The notes under the pieces were generated by a model. The model made no database searches. It saw only the letters and a program-made list of their open reading frames with translations, and was not told the origin of the DNA. The position numbers and the translations under genes were made by a program. A DNA stretch of 64,000 nt from a virus, in the IMG/VR virus record IMGVR_UViG_3300025122_000005, positions 124,001 to 188,000 of that record, one strand, 5' to 3'. The first letter of the stretch is position 1; the number at the start of each line of letters is the position of its first letter. Positions 21,853-32,300 of this stretch are shown here, piece after piece.

Positions 21853-22811
21853 TGTCGTTTTTCAATAAAAAAGAAGAAGTGATGGAGGTTCAGCTTACTC
21901 AATACGGGAAGTATCTTCTTTCTAAGGGGCGATTTAAGCCAGAATTCTATGCCTTCTCAGATGACGAGGTTCTTTATGATGCGTCTTACGGAGAGAATGT
22001 GAATGAAACCGCAAAAACATCGTTTGAGAGGATACAGAACGACACAGTAAGGATGAGACCCTTGTACGAACACGAGGGAGCGGAAACTCGTGTCACCAGA
22101 ACAAACAAGCATATTATGTTGGCAAATCTTTTTCGAAACATAGGAGCATCCCAAAAGAGGGTCGCTGGTAATCTTTATGGGAAAGACTATGTCAACGACA
22201 CCGCAATGGTTCCGGATGATAGGAAGTTGATGAGAAACATCCTAGGGAATTCAGAGGTGGGCAACAAATACGCTCCTGCATGGTGCGTTTATAGCTTGAA
22301 TGATCAAGAATTTGAGAGCCCGATACAATTAAGCTCTTCTGGTCCCAACATAGGAATGAGAAGACCACAGATAAACTTGATTGTTGATTATAACATGGAG
22401 GCTGAAAAGGTAGAAGTCGGAGATACCATAACAATGAATGAATACTTTGAGCAGGACGGTATGGGTCAAGTTCTAGGATTTGTTGACGGATATGAATTAA
22501 CTATTGATACTGAGAGTATCACTTTAGAAGTATTAGAAAAGAATGTTTCCACTTCTGATGATAAATTCGATGTTGAATTTTTTTTGGTTGAGGATGAGGA
22601 AGAGTTTCTAGAAGGAACAACAACGGTAAAGGAAGAAAAACTTTTATCATTAAAGGTGGATGCCAACTTTGATTCAACCATGAGAGACGAGTTATCGACA
22701 TATGTAGAGGTTTTGTTTGATGAGCATGCTGGGCTGGGCATACCAGAAGATTTTGAAGGAGAAACTTTTTATGGACACATCGGAATAGAAGACGAGCAGG
22801 TGTGTGACTAA
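21852..22811 (+). CDS. Virion structural protein with LTxxGKxxLxxGxFxPxxFAxxDDEV N-terminus
   Basis: The 319-residue product has an N-terminal motif of LTQYGKYLLSKGRFKPEFY followed by AFSDDEVLYD. A related motif occurs at the start of the gene at 29970, so the two share an N-terminal domain and then diverge. The C-terminal third is strongly acidic. It overlaps both neighbours by a single base (TAATG), inside the tail operon. Proteins starting this way occur in marine T4-like phages as virion components, from memory of the family rather than a search. A role in baseplate or appendage assembly is inferred. Confidence 0.6.
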   Translation: MSFFNKKEEVMEVQLTQYGKYLLSKGRFKPEFYAFSDDEVLYDASYGENVNETAKTSFERIQNDTVRMRPLYEHEGAETRVTRTNKHIMLANLFRNIGASQKRVAGNLYGKDYVNDTAMVPDDRKLMRNILGNSEVGNKYAPAWCVYSLNDQEFESPIQLSSSGPNIGMRRPQINLIVDYNMEAEKVEVGDTITMNEYFEQDGMGQVLGFVDGYELTIDTESITLEVLEKNVSTSDDKFDVEFFLVEDEEEFLEGTTTVKEEKLLSLKVDANFDSTMRDELSTYVEVLFDEHAGLGIPEDFEGETFYGHIGIEDEQVCD

Positions 22812-25800
22812 TGTCTAGAGTAGATTTTTCAAAAGATGACATTATCGGAGATTTCTTGCCAAACGTGGGAATACGTAGAATCACGCTAGAGTCTGCTTCA
22901 GAAGAAGACATGGCAGTAATGGTAGACTTGGTCATCGACGACGTACTGGACGAAGATATCAAAAACGCCACCGCAAAAGCAGTTGATGAAGATTTAACTG
23001 TAGTCCGTCGTCAAATGGGTCGCGGCCGCCACGCAAGAAATATTGTAGTGGGGTCCAAATCATCCATGTCTGTAATAGACGAGGCTTTAAAGGTTTGTGT
23101 TGTGGTGGCAACAAGCGAAGCAGCGAATATAGTGATAAAAAGACTTTTTTCTCGACGAGGTCAGGTGGCAAATTTTCAAGATCGCTTAAGACAGATTACG
23201 TCAAGAGGGCTTGAATATTTGGAATCTTCCATCGCCCAAGCGATGCAGGGATTGGCGAATAGAAGGCAAGACATTTTATTTTTCCAAGACGGAGCTAGAC
23301 CTATTAGCGGCGAACAATACTATGCAGCTATAGCAGATCATCTTAAGGAATATGATACCGACGGCAACGAAGTACATAAACTTTATAAAACTTTTTCAAT
23401 GCCAGAAATAAAAAATGATGTTAATAGTTTGCACATTTATGCGTTTACTTTTATGGATTTTAATGTTTTTGACTTGGAGATGGATCCAAGTGAAATGACC
23501 TTTTTAAATAATACATATGGGAAACTGTCGTACAGCAAAGTTATAGAAAACGGATCGTTGAACCCTCACAGTATGGTTTTGTTAGATTCAAAAGGCACTC
23601 CTTGGTCTGGACCCTATCATGTCATGCAAGACGGGTCTTACATGAAGGGAAGGTTTCACGAAGCAGACGTTAATGACCCAGAACAGTATTTAGCAAGCCT
23701 TATGATTCCCAATGTTAAGGTTCAGGATTTTAGAAGGTTTCAGAGATCGGAAAAGGATACGTACTTACCAAAAACTTTACCGAGTTTTTTACAAGAGAAC
23801 AAAAGAGCAAAATACCTTAATAATATTCGAGCAAATCAGTTTAATGCAAGAGCAGAGATAGATCACGATCCTATCACTGGTCATGTTAGTCTTGAGTTTT
23901 TAGTAGATCAAGAACAAATATTTGTAAACAATTCTAAATATGGGCACCTTTATAACAATTTACCCAATCGTTCAAAATATAAGATAATGCGTTCTAGAGA
24001 TTATTTTAGATTGACTAACTTAAAAATTCTTAGAAGAAGAATGACTAAAAGAGATCTTGGAATTAATAGACTGGGATTCGGAGCAAAAGACATATTCGAC
24101 AGAGAAGTTCCAGAGTTTATAGTTGTCCAATCTGGCGAAAGACCATCAACTGCTTATCGAGCCAGCACATTTGATACAAATGACCTATTGGTGCCTCGTG
24201 AATCCAGTAATGGTTCAGTTTCGGACGAACCATTTGGCACTTTGGCTTGGGAAGTTTACGGGCACTTGACGACTTGGTTTCAAAATTCTCCTAGAACTCC
24301 TCTGCCTATTGCAAATGACGGGATGCCCCCGTTTCCTTTCTACAGAAATTTTATAGGAACAGACGAGTCCCTGGATAGTGTTTACGATGGAGTATATCAA
24401 TATGGTATTGAGTTATCGTATGAGGACGGATTAGAAAAATATTTACAGGAGATTCTTATTGTTCTCAGAGACCAAACAAAGCAACTAGAGAGATATTACA
24501 ATGAATGTTCTATCCCAGTTACTACGTCCAAATATTTTAGTAGATCCGGACTCTCTAGTCCGACTTCGGATGAGTTATATCCGGACTATAGAGAGAAAAA
24601 CGTTGAACGAACAGAAAGCAGGGGAAACTACAACCACATAACAAGAACCTTCGATCCTGCTTTTGTAAATTCTGCCAGACAAAGATATAGTTTCGTGGAA
24701 ATGGCAAGGGCATACTTTGAAGCAGTTAACGTTGTGTACGCTGACGCAATTTTTAGGATTGGAAATCTAAATCCTAGTGATTCTCCGAGGTTATCTGGAT
24801 TTAATCTCGACAATGTTGTAGCACTACTGAGACCTGAGAACTCTCGGCCGGAACAAATATTGGAGATTTTAAGATCATTCCAGGAATTACACGGATTACT
24901 GGAAGACATTTTAGACATAGATTTAATAAAAGACGCTTCCAATGTTAGGTTGACCCCATCGGAAGCAGGGTCTGCAGGTAGAAACCCCAGGATAATGAGG
25001 GTTAAGAAGTGGTTTTCCGAAGCGGATGACTTTGTAAGTGCCGATTTAAGATATTTACCAGTTGCAGCCCCAGGAATTTTTGATCTTATAGGGAAAGCTA
25101 CACAGATATCTGCTGTGGACGATGCTTCTGTTTTCGGGACGGACCTCGTGGGCAATACAGGCATAAGAGATTTGGGCCCCGATGTAGGCGACCTCGCAGC
25201 CGATGTGGAATTGCTTGACCAATTCACCGGACCGGGACCAGTGGAATATGAGATGGAGGACAGAACTGCGGTTACAACTGAGAAGGTAAGACTGGCTGCG
25301 GGAGGAAAGAATTACAGAGGTCGCCGCCGCCGTCGAGGGTCTCATCGCGTTACCAGCGAGCAGGTAAAAGAAATGTGGTTTCTGGAGGAAGATAAATTCG
25401 GGATTGACGCCGAATCGGATGGAAAAAAATTTAACAACGCACCAGCTGCTTTTACTATGAATTCATACAAGATGGGCAAAAACCAACCCACCTTTACTTT
25501 TGGGACTGGAACAGAAAATGGAGCAGAAGAGGACTTTATAATACAATATGAAAAGAAGTCATCCCGCCGCGGCGCACGCGGTAGAAAGAGGCGGTCTTCT
25601 GGAATTAGTGGAAAGCAGCTTGATATTATAGACAAGCACGTAGAATATACTCTTATTAATAAGAAGAAGAATGATAGTGGTAATTCAAATTTCTCTTCAT
25701 GGAGGACCGGACCACCCAAACCGATGAAAAACAAGGGAATCTCCGCTGCGGTCAACCAATCAATCTTGGACAAGATGGAAAAAAAGTTGAATATTGAATT

Positions 25801-26812
25801 AGTAACGGAAAATAATGGGGCGTACTTTGTAAGAAATCTTGACGAAATTATGGAGTCTAATAAGCGGAGTTTAGCGGATAAAATTCAAGACAGCATGAAG
25901 GTTCTTTGTGACGCAGTGGCGATTGAGGATAAAAACTTAATAGAGTTTATTCCGGACTTCTCCCCCGAGTCGGCTCCAGAGTTTGAGATTACGGATAGGG
26001 CGGTTATAATAACAGAGATGGTAAGAAAAGCATCAGTTGCTATGAGTGACAAATCGGAGATGGAGTCTAGGCAGATTAGGATTCCAAAAATAGAGAAAAT
26101 TTTGTCCAATAAGCCGTCTGTGCTGAAGACAGATGAGGAAAAAAACACCTTTAATCCGCCGGTTCAAATAAAGAAGTTGGCGGATGGAATAAAGCCAATT
26201 GGTGCAACAAACTTTAAGGCATCCAATACTTTGTTTGGAACGGTGCAGAAGATAAAGAAATTAGATGGATTTACAAAGGATGCATCGGGTAAACCGATCC
26301 TGTCAGCCCCCAAGTACAGGGATGTAAAGGTTTCGGAGGTTAAGGCAGGTCTCCCGCCTGGAAAATATAAGCTAGAAACGTTTGAGGATTCTAAATTGGG
26401 AATAGAGAAACCACCGGTCTCTACCGGCAAGAAGTTCTTTACAGTTGAGAAGCCCACCAACATTGAATCTAAATCAAAAAAGAAGATTCCGAAAGCTAAA
26501 TCAAACTTTGAACAAATAGAGAAGATGGCAAGAGATGTGGCACCATCTGGAATTAAGAGCAAGTCCGGACAAGTGATAAAGACGGGGTCTAAGATTCGTG
26601 CATCCAAGACTCCCATCGCGAATAAGAAAAAGGGAAGAAAAGGAAAGGTGAAGTTAGGAAAGTCTACCCCTCCTAGCCCCTTTAAGTCTTCTAGGGCAGC
26701 ACCAGCGATTACAGGAAGGGCGGCAGCTCCTCTTCGTGCTGCACCTGCAGGCGTTCCAGCGATGTCTCCGATGTCATTACCCTCCCCAGGCGGCGGCGGG
26801 AAGGGGTACTAA
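22811..26812 (+). CDS. Large virion protein (1,333 aa) with basic, Pro/Lys-rich tail
   Basis: I do not recognise a named domain. The first 900 residues look globular, with acidic N-terminal segments (DLVIDDVLDEDI) and many aromatic motifs. Two Arg-rich patches occur around 25316-25345 (GRRRRRG) and 25563-25592 (RRGARGRKRR). From about 26440 the chain becomes Lys/Ser/Pro-rich and ends in an Ala/Pro/Gly-rich region closing with GGGGKGY. The basic low-complexity tail may be disordered or bind nucleic acid or an acidic partner. It starts with a TAATG overlap and is followed by AAGGAG before the next gene. Baseplate or tail location is inferred from the operon. Confidence 0.6.
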   Translation: MSRVDFSKDDIIGDFLPNVGIRRITLESASEEDMAVMVDLVIDDVLDEDIKNATAKAVDEDLTVVRRQMGRGRHARNIVVGSKSSMSVIDEALKVCVVVATSEAANIVIKRLFSRRGQVANFQDRLRQITSRGLEYLESSIAQAMQGLANRRQDILFFQDGARPISGEQYYAAIADHLKEYDTDGNEVHKLYKTFSMPEIKNDVNSLHIYAFTFMDFNVFDLEMDPSEMTFLNNTYGKLSYSKVIENGSLNPHSMVLLDSKGTPWSGPYHVMQDGSYMKGRFHEADVNDPEQYLASLMIPNVKVQDFRRFQRSEKDTYLPKTLPSFLQENKRAKYLNNIRANQFNARAEIDHDPITGHVSLEFLVDQEQIFVNNSKYGHLYNNLPNRSKYKIMRSRDYFRLTNLKILRRRMTKRDLGINRLGFGAKDIFDREVPEFIVVQSGERPSTAYRASTFDTNDLLVPRESSNGSVSDEPFGTLAWEVYGHLTTWFQNSPRTPLPIANDGMPPFPFYRNFIGTDESLDSVYDGVYQYGIELSYEDGLEKYLQEILIVLRDQTKQLERYYNECSIPVTTSKYFSRSGLSSPTSDELYPDYREKNVERTESRGNYNHITRTFDPAFVNSARQRYSFVEMARAYFEAVNVVYADAIFRIGNLNPSDSPRLSGFNLDNVVALLRPENSRPEQILEILRSFQELHGLLEDILDIDLIKDASNVRLTPSEAGSAGRNPRIMRVKKWFSEADDFVSADLRYLPVAAPGIFDLIGKATQISAVDDASVFGTDLVGNTGIRDLGPDVGDLAADVELLDQFTGPGPVEYEMEDRTAVTTEKVRLAAGGKNYRGRRRRRGSHRVTSEQVKEMWFLEEDKFGIDAESDGKKFNNAPAAFTMNSYKMGKNQPTFTFGTGTENGAEEDFIIQYEKKSSRRGARGRKRRSSGISGKQLDIIDKHVEYTLINKKKNDSGNSNFSSWRTGPPKPMKNKGISAAVNQSILDKMEKKLNIELVTENNGAYFVRNLDEIMESNKRSLADKIQDSMKVLCDAVAIEDKNLIEFIPDFSPESAPEFEITDRAVIITEMVRKASVAMSDKSEMESRQIRIPKIEKILSNKPSVLKTDEEKNTFNPPVQIKKLADGIKPIGATNFKASNTLFGTVQKIKKLDGFTKDASGKPILSAPKYRDVKVSEVKAGLPPGKYKLETFEDSKLGIEKPPVSTGKKFFTVEKPTNIESKSKKKIPKAKSNFEQIEKMARDVAPSGIKSKSGQVIKTGSKIRASKTPIANKKKGRKGKVKLGKSTPPSPFKSSRAAPAITGRAAAPLRAAPAGVPAMSPMSLPSPGGGGKGY

Positions 26813-26824
26813 GGAGTATGAATA

Positions 26825-29800
26825 ATGTCTGAAGAAAATAACAACGGAAACAACAACTCTTGTGATCCGCCAGCGTATTGTCCTCCATGGCGTGCAGGTT
26901 GCACGCCGAGTCCTGGTTATATGGATGACCCACGGAATCACGTAGAACCTCTTCCGCCTGAGCCCACTCCGGTTGAAATAGAGAGAATACATCCAGCTTT
27001 GTTCTACGCCCAGCCTGAAGCAGACTTTGAAGAAATAGAAGAGGTTCACTCTGGACATAATTTTTCTGCTGGGAAAAGCAAGTGGTTAATAGACCCAAAT
27101 CTTCTTCCTGGTAATCAACATGACCCGATAGTTAAGTTTTTTCCGAAAAACCAGGATCCTCTTGCGGGCAATTCATACCCAGCGAATGTTCCTGCTCAGG
27201 ACATAGTGCACGAAGACTCTCACGGACCTGTAGATACTTTTAGATATGTAAGTGGAAAATTTTGGTTGCATCGTGGCCACGGCGAGGGCATCGTTTCTCC
27301 TGGTATACGGTTCCACTGGATTGCCAAGCCAAAATTCACATATTATAATTCTTCAAATACTTTATGTAGGGGATCTGGGCACACTTTAAGCAAAGCAGAC
27401 CCAAATGATGCTAGAATTCTTCCACAAGAAGTATGGATAAATTCTGATTGGGTATTAAATTCTTTAACGCCCCGCACCGAGATTGCGGGAGGACTGGACC
27501 TCCCAGTCTTTTATGAGTCGTTTAAAATTACATTCCCGCCACATCCTGAACCAGGAGGGTGGTCCTCGTGGAAGTGGAGAGATTACATGTACGGATTAGC
27601 AGGACATCTTTCAGAACTTGGTACATTGAGTCGTGCTGAGACCCTAGAATTCGGCCGAACTCATGCGAGGACCGATCCTAGGTTTTTACCATCTGGTCCG
27701 GATTCTTTACTCACCTGGCCCAATTGGGGCGACGCATCATATACAAAAAATTTGTTTCCGGTGATACCGTTTTTTGGAGATATGAGCCTGTGGGACGACC
27801 CTGACGGTGCTGCTTTTCGAGATCCGTCTTTTCGACCACCACACGCCGGAGGATTAATCTTCTTTGATCACGCTACAAACATCCCGGACTTCATGACAAA
27901 GGAAGAGCTAGAAGAGACAGATTTCAATCCAGGATTGTATTCGGATGTGAGAGGGGTTTATAATTTTTATGATTGTGTGTATGAAGAACTAATTTCTCCC
28001 AATTATACAGAAAACCGTCTTCCCAATTATTATAGGATGAGACCGGAAAAGAGGAATAAAAGGAATACCGTTACAGAGGAATACTTCCGGAAAAATATTG
28101 CAGAAAGTATGTCTGGGGACGAGGGAAGTAGACAGCAGGAAATTATCCGTCGCAAAGCAATAGAAAATTATGGAGTATTTGATCCAATTGGTCATCCTGT
28201 TGTTAATACATGGGATGTTTTTGAGAATCCGGGTTTGGAAGAATTTAAAACAATATATGATGAACGCCGAGTATTTCCAATGTACGCGGAAATTGAATTC
28301 ACATCTAACGAAAGATCTTTGTTTGTAGAATCTCTAGAGATGGGATCAGAGAAGAATTTTATGGGAGAGATAATGACACCCCTTGCAAGAACTTCGAATG
28401 GTGGTGGATCCGTGAGAGACAGGATGCTAGTAAAAACGCTTCCAATGAAGGTTGTTACACAATTTTTGGGCGGCGGCACCGGGAAATCTGAACGCCGCCG
28501 CGCCAGAACGTGGGGAATTGGATCTTTATCTACAGATAAGACGCATTCTATGTCGGATGTTTTTAAGCATAACGTGAGATCTATGTCTTTAGAAACGTGG
28601 ATGCAATGGTTAAACCAGGAAGAAGAGGCAATTCAAGAAGAGGAGGGCACTGCGGTATCCCCACAAGATAAGTTTAGAAGTTTAATTGGTAAAATCGTTA
28701 TAAAATCTAGGATTAAGCAAACAATTGAACAAACTTATAGAGAGAAATTTACGCAAGTATTAAACGGAAAACCCGCACATTCTGAAATATTGGCATATAG
28801 GGTAGAAAAACTTTTGAATGGTACTCCAATACAGAATTTCTTTTTCGCAACAAGTAATGATGTAGAGATAATCAGATACTTAGACAGTCAGGTTGAATAC
28901 GGGAAACAATATTCTTATAGGGTTCATGCCATATCTTTAGTGGTAGGAACAAAATATGCGTATGTTGATTGTATGACTGACGCTGCAGTTGAGAATTTCT
29001 ATAATCAATCCCGTGACCCCCGTAGAATTTCAGAAATGTTTTTCGGAGTTATACACAAGCCAAGCGTTCTAGTTGTGGAAGTCCCGATGCAAGAAAGAAG
29101 CATAACAATCATCGACAAACCCCCAATACCTCCGGACATTAATATAATCCCTTTCAGGGGAGATAAAAATAGAGTGTTATTTAATTTGAACGGGACAACT
29201 GGAGAAATGGCCGCAAAACCAGTGGTACTAGAGGAAGACGATTACGGACAGTTTAGTACTGTCGTGGCATCTCAGAATCCGGGCACCACCGACGTTTCGA
29301 AGGAATCCCTTCCGAACCAAATAATACACTTTCGAAATGATGACCCAGTTAAAATATTTGAGATTTTTAGGACTGATGAGGAACCGACATCGTGGGAGTC
29401 ATTTTTTGATAAAAAGATAAAAAGGATAGAATCAGAGGCCACAAATGCTTCGCATGTTGACGTGATAAGTCCGAATAAAAAATATTATTATGCATTTAGA
29501 ACAGAAGATATCCACGGTCATCCATCCAACCCTTCTCACATTTATCAGGTGGAATTGGTGGCTGATGATGAGATGACGTTCTTGAAGATGGATATTTTCA
29601 ATTTTAAAGAAGAGATTGAACCTAGAAAGATGTCCTTTGACCATAAAATAGAAATCTCACCATCGTCCTTGCAAAGGGTGCTTCCGATGCCATCGAACGG
29701 CAGTTTAGAAACTTGGGATGCAGAAGGTCAACCAGTTGGGGATGTTGGTACTGCCGAAAATCCACGCGAAACATTGTGGGGTAAGCAGTTTAAATGTCGA

Positions 29801-29914
29801 ATAACGTCGCGCTCTACGGGCAAACAAATTGATATAAACTTTAAATTTAAAAAGAAGTATACTAAAATAGAAGAAGAAATTCAGAATAATGTAGATATTA
29901 ATAATAAATGTTAG
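26825..29914 (+). CDS. Large virion structural protein (1,029 aa)
   Basis: No family is recognised. The N-terminus is Asn-rich, followed by a Cys/Pro segment (SCDPPAYCPPWRAGC) with three cysteines in 15 residues. The middle is rich in Trp, Pro and His. Around 28780-28970 a stretch (VEKLLNGTP, then VEYGKQYSYRVHAI) has the pattern of a fibronectin type III-like strand pair, and a second similar one (NKKYYYAFRTEDIHGHPS) occurs around 29470-29530. Such domains are common in exposed tail proteins. ATG at 26825 is chosen because AAGGAG lies 8 bases upstream. It is the last gene before a short gap with a candidate promoter. Confidence 0.6.
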   Translation: MSEENNNGNNNSCDPPAYCPPWRAGCTPSPGYMDDPRNHVEPLPPEPTPVEIERIHPALFYAQPEADFEEIEEVHSGHNFSAGKSKWLIDPNLLPGNQHDPIVKFFPKNQDPLAGNSYPANVPAQDIVHEDSHGPVDTFRYVSGKFWLHRGHGEGIVSPGIRFHWIAKPKFTYYNSSNTLCRGSGHTLSKADPNDARILPQEVWINSDWVLNSLTPRTEIAGGLDLPVFYESFKITFPPHPEPGGWSSWKWRDYMYGLAGHLSELGTLSRAETLEFGRTHARTDPRFLPSGPDSLLTWPNWGDASYTKNLFPVIPFFGDMSLWDDPDGAAFRDPSFRPPHAGGLIFFDHATNIPDFMTKEELEETDFNPGLYSDVRGVYNFYDCVYEELISPNYTENRLPNYYRMRPEKRNKRNTVTEEYFRKNIAESMSGDEGSRQQEIIRRKAIENYGVFDPIGHPVVNTWDVFENPGLEEFKTIYDERRVFPMYAEIEFTSNERSLFVESLEMGSEKNFMGEIMTPLARTSNGGGSVRDRMLVKTLPMKVVTQFLGGGTGKSERRRARTWGIGSLSTDKTHSMSDVFKHNVRSMSLETWMQWLNQEEEAIQEEEGTAVSPQDKFRSLIGKIVIKSRIKQTIEQTYREKFTQVLNGKPAHSEILAYRVEKLLNGTPIQNFFFATSNDVEIIRYLDSQVEYGKQYSYRVHAISLVVGTKYAYVDCMTDAAVENFYNQSRDPRRISEMFFGVIHKPSVLVVEVPMQERSITIIDKPPIPPDINIIPFRGDKNRVLFNLNGTTGEMAAKPVVLEEDDYGQFSTVVASQNPGTTDVSKESLPNQIIHFRNDDPVKIFEIFRTDEEPTSWESFFDKKIKRIESEATNASHVDVISPNKKYYYAFRTEDIHGHPSNPSHIYQVELVADDEMTFLKMDIFNFKEEIEPRKMSFDHKIEISPSSLQRVLPMPSNGSLETWDAEGQPVGDVGTAENPRETLWGKQFKCRITSRSTGKQIDINFKFKKKYTKIEEEIQNNVDINNKC

Positions 29915-29934
29915 GTTTTCTTTTTTATTGAATC

Positions 29935-29944
29935 CTAATTAGAT
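29935..29944 (+). promoter_or_regulatory. Candidate late promoter element CTAATTA
   Basis: Within the 55-base gap after the 1,029-residue virion gene, CTAATTAGAT lies 35 bases before the next ATG. It matches the CTANTTA element repeated in other gaps of this window. A T-rich run precedes it, but I see no stem that would make it a terminator. Confidence 0.4.
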
Positions 29945-29969
29945 AGTAGAATAGTAAGGAGTAAAAAAT

Positions 29970-30983
29970 ATGGCTTTTCTTGATAATTCCGGAGATATTA
30001 TATTAGATGCAGTGTTAACGGATACTGGACGCTTCCGGATGGCAAGAGGGGATTTCAAAATAACAAAGTTTGCGCTTGGTGACGACGAAGTAGATTATTC
30101 CCTTTATAATAGAAATCACCCAAGCGGGTCCTCTTATTACGATTTAGAAATCTTAAAAACACCGGTATTAGAATCTTTTACGAACAATACTTCTCTCATG
30201 AAGTCAAAACTCATGACCATCACCAATACTAACATACTTCATTTACCGATCTTGAAACTATCCGACGGCGGGTACAAGGGTACCGCAGCAGAACTGCTTT
30301 TTTCAAAACTAGCAAACATCGGAACGTATGTTGTGACTGTGGACTCAAATACTGAGGACTCTGATACTTCGCTAAAGGAGCCAGATGTTAACGGGAAGGG
30401 CGTGCTTTTAGGTGCTCTGCGCGGCGGCGGACCCAATTACATTGCAGTTGAAACAGGGCTGGATACATTGAAGATTCCGCCTTCGTTGGATGTCCCCGCC
30501 AATTTGCAAGAAACACAATTTATAATAGAGATGGATGATAGGCTTGGGTCTTTAACGGGACCTCCGTTTTCTCCTAGTCAAGGAGCATCTCTACCTGCTT
30601 CATTTATAGATGATGACCAGATTGCCAGCTATTACATTAGTGCAAACTCAGGGATGGATTCTGGAGGGCTAATACGAAATCGTTATGATACTCGCCGCGG
30701 CACTGAAGAGCGCGGGAGCCCAACCGCACATAGAATCCGCGGTCCTAGAGGAAGAGTGTTAAACTTCAGAGTAAAACCCAGTATAAACCTAACAACTTCG
30801 ACATATCTTTTCGAAAAGTTGGGGAGCACATTTACTCAAACGGCAGATGACGCCCCACTCACCGGATTCAGAAGTGGTAAGACGTATTATTATATTGACT
30901 CATACGTGAGAGTTACGGCGGCAACGACTGGGTATTCTATCGACATACCAGTTCGATATATAAAGAAACAAGGAACAACTTAA
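29970..30983 (+). CDS. Virion structural protein, DDEV-type N-terminus (partial paralogue of 21852 gene)
   Basis: The 337-residue product begins with a segment LTDTGRFRMARGDFKITKF followed by ALGDDEVDYSLY. This aligns with LTQYGKYLLSKGRFKPEFY then AFSDDEVLYD in the gene at 21852: shared L-T, G, G-F, F-A, DDEV and Y positions. The remainder is beta-rich and unrelated by eye. AAGGAG precedes the ATG. It is followed 15 bases later by another structural gene. It is probably a baseplate or tail-associated virion protein; the exact role is not visible. Confidence 0.65.
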   Translation: MAFLDNSGDIILDAVLTDTGRFRMARGDFKITKFALGDDEVDYSLYNRNHPSGSSYYDLEILKTPVLESFTNNTSLMKSKLMTITNTNILHLPILKLSDGGYKGTAAELLFSKLANIGTYVVTVDSNTEDSDTSLKEPDVNGKGVLLGALRGGGPNYIAVETGLDTLKIPPSLDVPANLQETQFIIEMDDRLGSLTGPPFSPSQGASLPASFIDDDQIASYYISANSGMDSGGLIRNRYDTRRGTEERGSPTAHRIRGPRGRVLNFRVKPSINLTTSTYLFEKLGSTFTQTADDAPLTGFRSGKTYYYIDSYVRVTAATTGYSIDIPVRYIKKQGTT

Positions 30984-30998
30984 TACAAGGATTATAAG

Positions 30999-32294
30999 AT
31001 GGCTACAACTTTCAAGACATTTCTCAACAGCGATATCGTAACAACAAAGACTCTACTTCATGAGGCTATTCCCATTACTGGTGCGATAGTGTCAGGGACA
31101 TACAACAGGGACGGGAGTCTTGGGACAGAATTAAATATTAAAAATTATTCCCATAAGATGTTCCAGTCTGTTTATGATTATCCATATCTGAGTTCTTCTG
31201 CGAATCATATATTCGACATTACTGCTGGTTACTCTACTGGCTCTGTCCTGTCTGGAAACGTTAAGCAAGTAGCCAGAACCGATCAAGAAAAGAAGATTCA
31301 AATTTATAATCAGATGGCACAAGTTTTGATGGGTCACGATAAAGACGGAAACATTAGAGCATTTGACCAAGACGGCGATGTAACCGGCAACCCAAAGACA
31401 GGAAAGATTCACGAAGCGTTTTTCGTTAATTTCGCTCGCCTTCTCACAAAGGATGAGATAAAGAAGGGGTCCTTCAATATGAAGATAGGTGTTTCGCCTC
31501 ATTACGGAAATCCTGCTTCTCCTGAAGAAACTCACGGCGACTTGCGAAAATATGCTGGACGGTATATTACAATCGCAGACACCAACGCTGCTAACGAATA
31601 TAGAATCAACTCACCAGCGGGTGAATACGGCATACTATCAGCCTCTTCTGGCGGTACTGCTAACGCTATAGTCGCCCCAATTGCGCACGGTTTGACGACC
31701 GGTTCAAGCCACCCAACTTTGCCAGGAAACATTGGTTTGATATTTTATCAAGCAGGCATAGCCGTATTAGATGCTAGAATGTTTGCTAGAGCAAGCCACG
31801 ACGGCGGCGGACCCGCTGGAGTCAGGCAGGTGACGGCTTCATCCGGAGTAGTCTATCACTTGACAGGCGGCATACTTAACTCTGCTAGCTGTATGATGCA
31901 TAGGCAAATCGCAGATTCTGCCACGAGTGACATAACAGCATTGGCTCACTCTGATGTCTATTCTCTATTTACAGGATCTTCCATTCAAACAGCTTGTGAT
32001 TCTTTGCGACATAGGATACTTAATGTCTCATTTAATAACTCTACAGAGCTTAACTCAACAGTGTATTTCTGTAGAGCACATCACAATGAATTCAACTACA
32101 GCTCTAACCCAACTTATTTAACGGAGAGTCAAGTCAGGGTCAAGAATGTTCCAAGCGACATGCCTGTAAGTTACATTACTACAGTTGGATTGTACTCGCC
32201 AGATAACGAATTGTTAGCGGCGGCAAAGGTCTCAGAACCTTTGAGAAAAGATCCGACCAACGAACTAACTTTAAGAGTTAGGTTGGATTATTAA
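30999..32294 (+). CDS. Virion structural protein, first of a C-terminally related pair
   Basis: The 431-residue product has a mixed N-terminal half (YNQMAQVLMGHDKDG, FFVNFARLLTKDEI) and a C-terminal domain with SSNPTYL, then YITTVGLYSPDNELLAAAKVS and ending LTLRVRLDY. The next gene ends with the same pattern, so the pair shares a C-terminal domain. I have the impression, without a search, that similar proteins are annotated as structural in T4-like cyanophages. AAGG lies upstream of the ATG. Role inferred: outer baseplate or fibre connector. Confidence 0.6.
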   Translation: MATTFKTFLNSDIVTTKTLLHEAIPITGAIVSGTYNRDGSLGTELNIKNYSHKMFQSVYDYPYLSSSANHIFDITAGYSTGSVLSGNVKQVARTDQEKKIQIYNQMAQVLMGHDKDGNIRAFDQDGDVTGNPKTGKIHEAFFVNFARLLTKDEIKKGSFNMKIGVSPHYGNPASPEETHGDLRKYAGRYITIADTNAANEYRINSPAGEYGILSASSGGTANAIVAPIAHGLTTGSSHPTLPGNIGLIFYQAGIAVLDARMFARASHDGGGPAGVRQVTASSGVVYHLTGGILNSASCMMHRQIADSATSDITALAHSDVYSLFTGSSIQTACDSLRHRILNVSFNNSTELNSTVYFCRAHHNEFNYSSNPTYLTESQVRVKNVPSDMPVSYITTVGLYSPDNELLAAAKVSEPLRKDPTNELTLRVRLDY

Positions 32295-32300
32295 AGTGAT

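Noticed and set aside
29915-29969. T-rich run after 29914 as a terminator
   Set aside because: No stable stem precedes the T-run, so it does not qualify as rho-independent.
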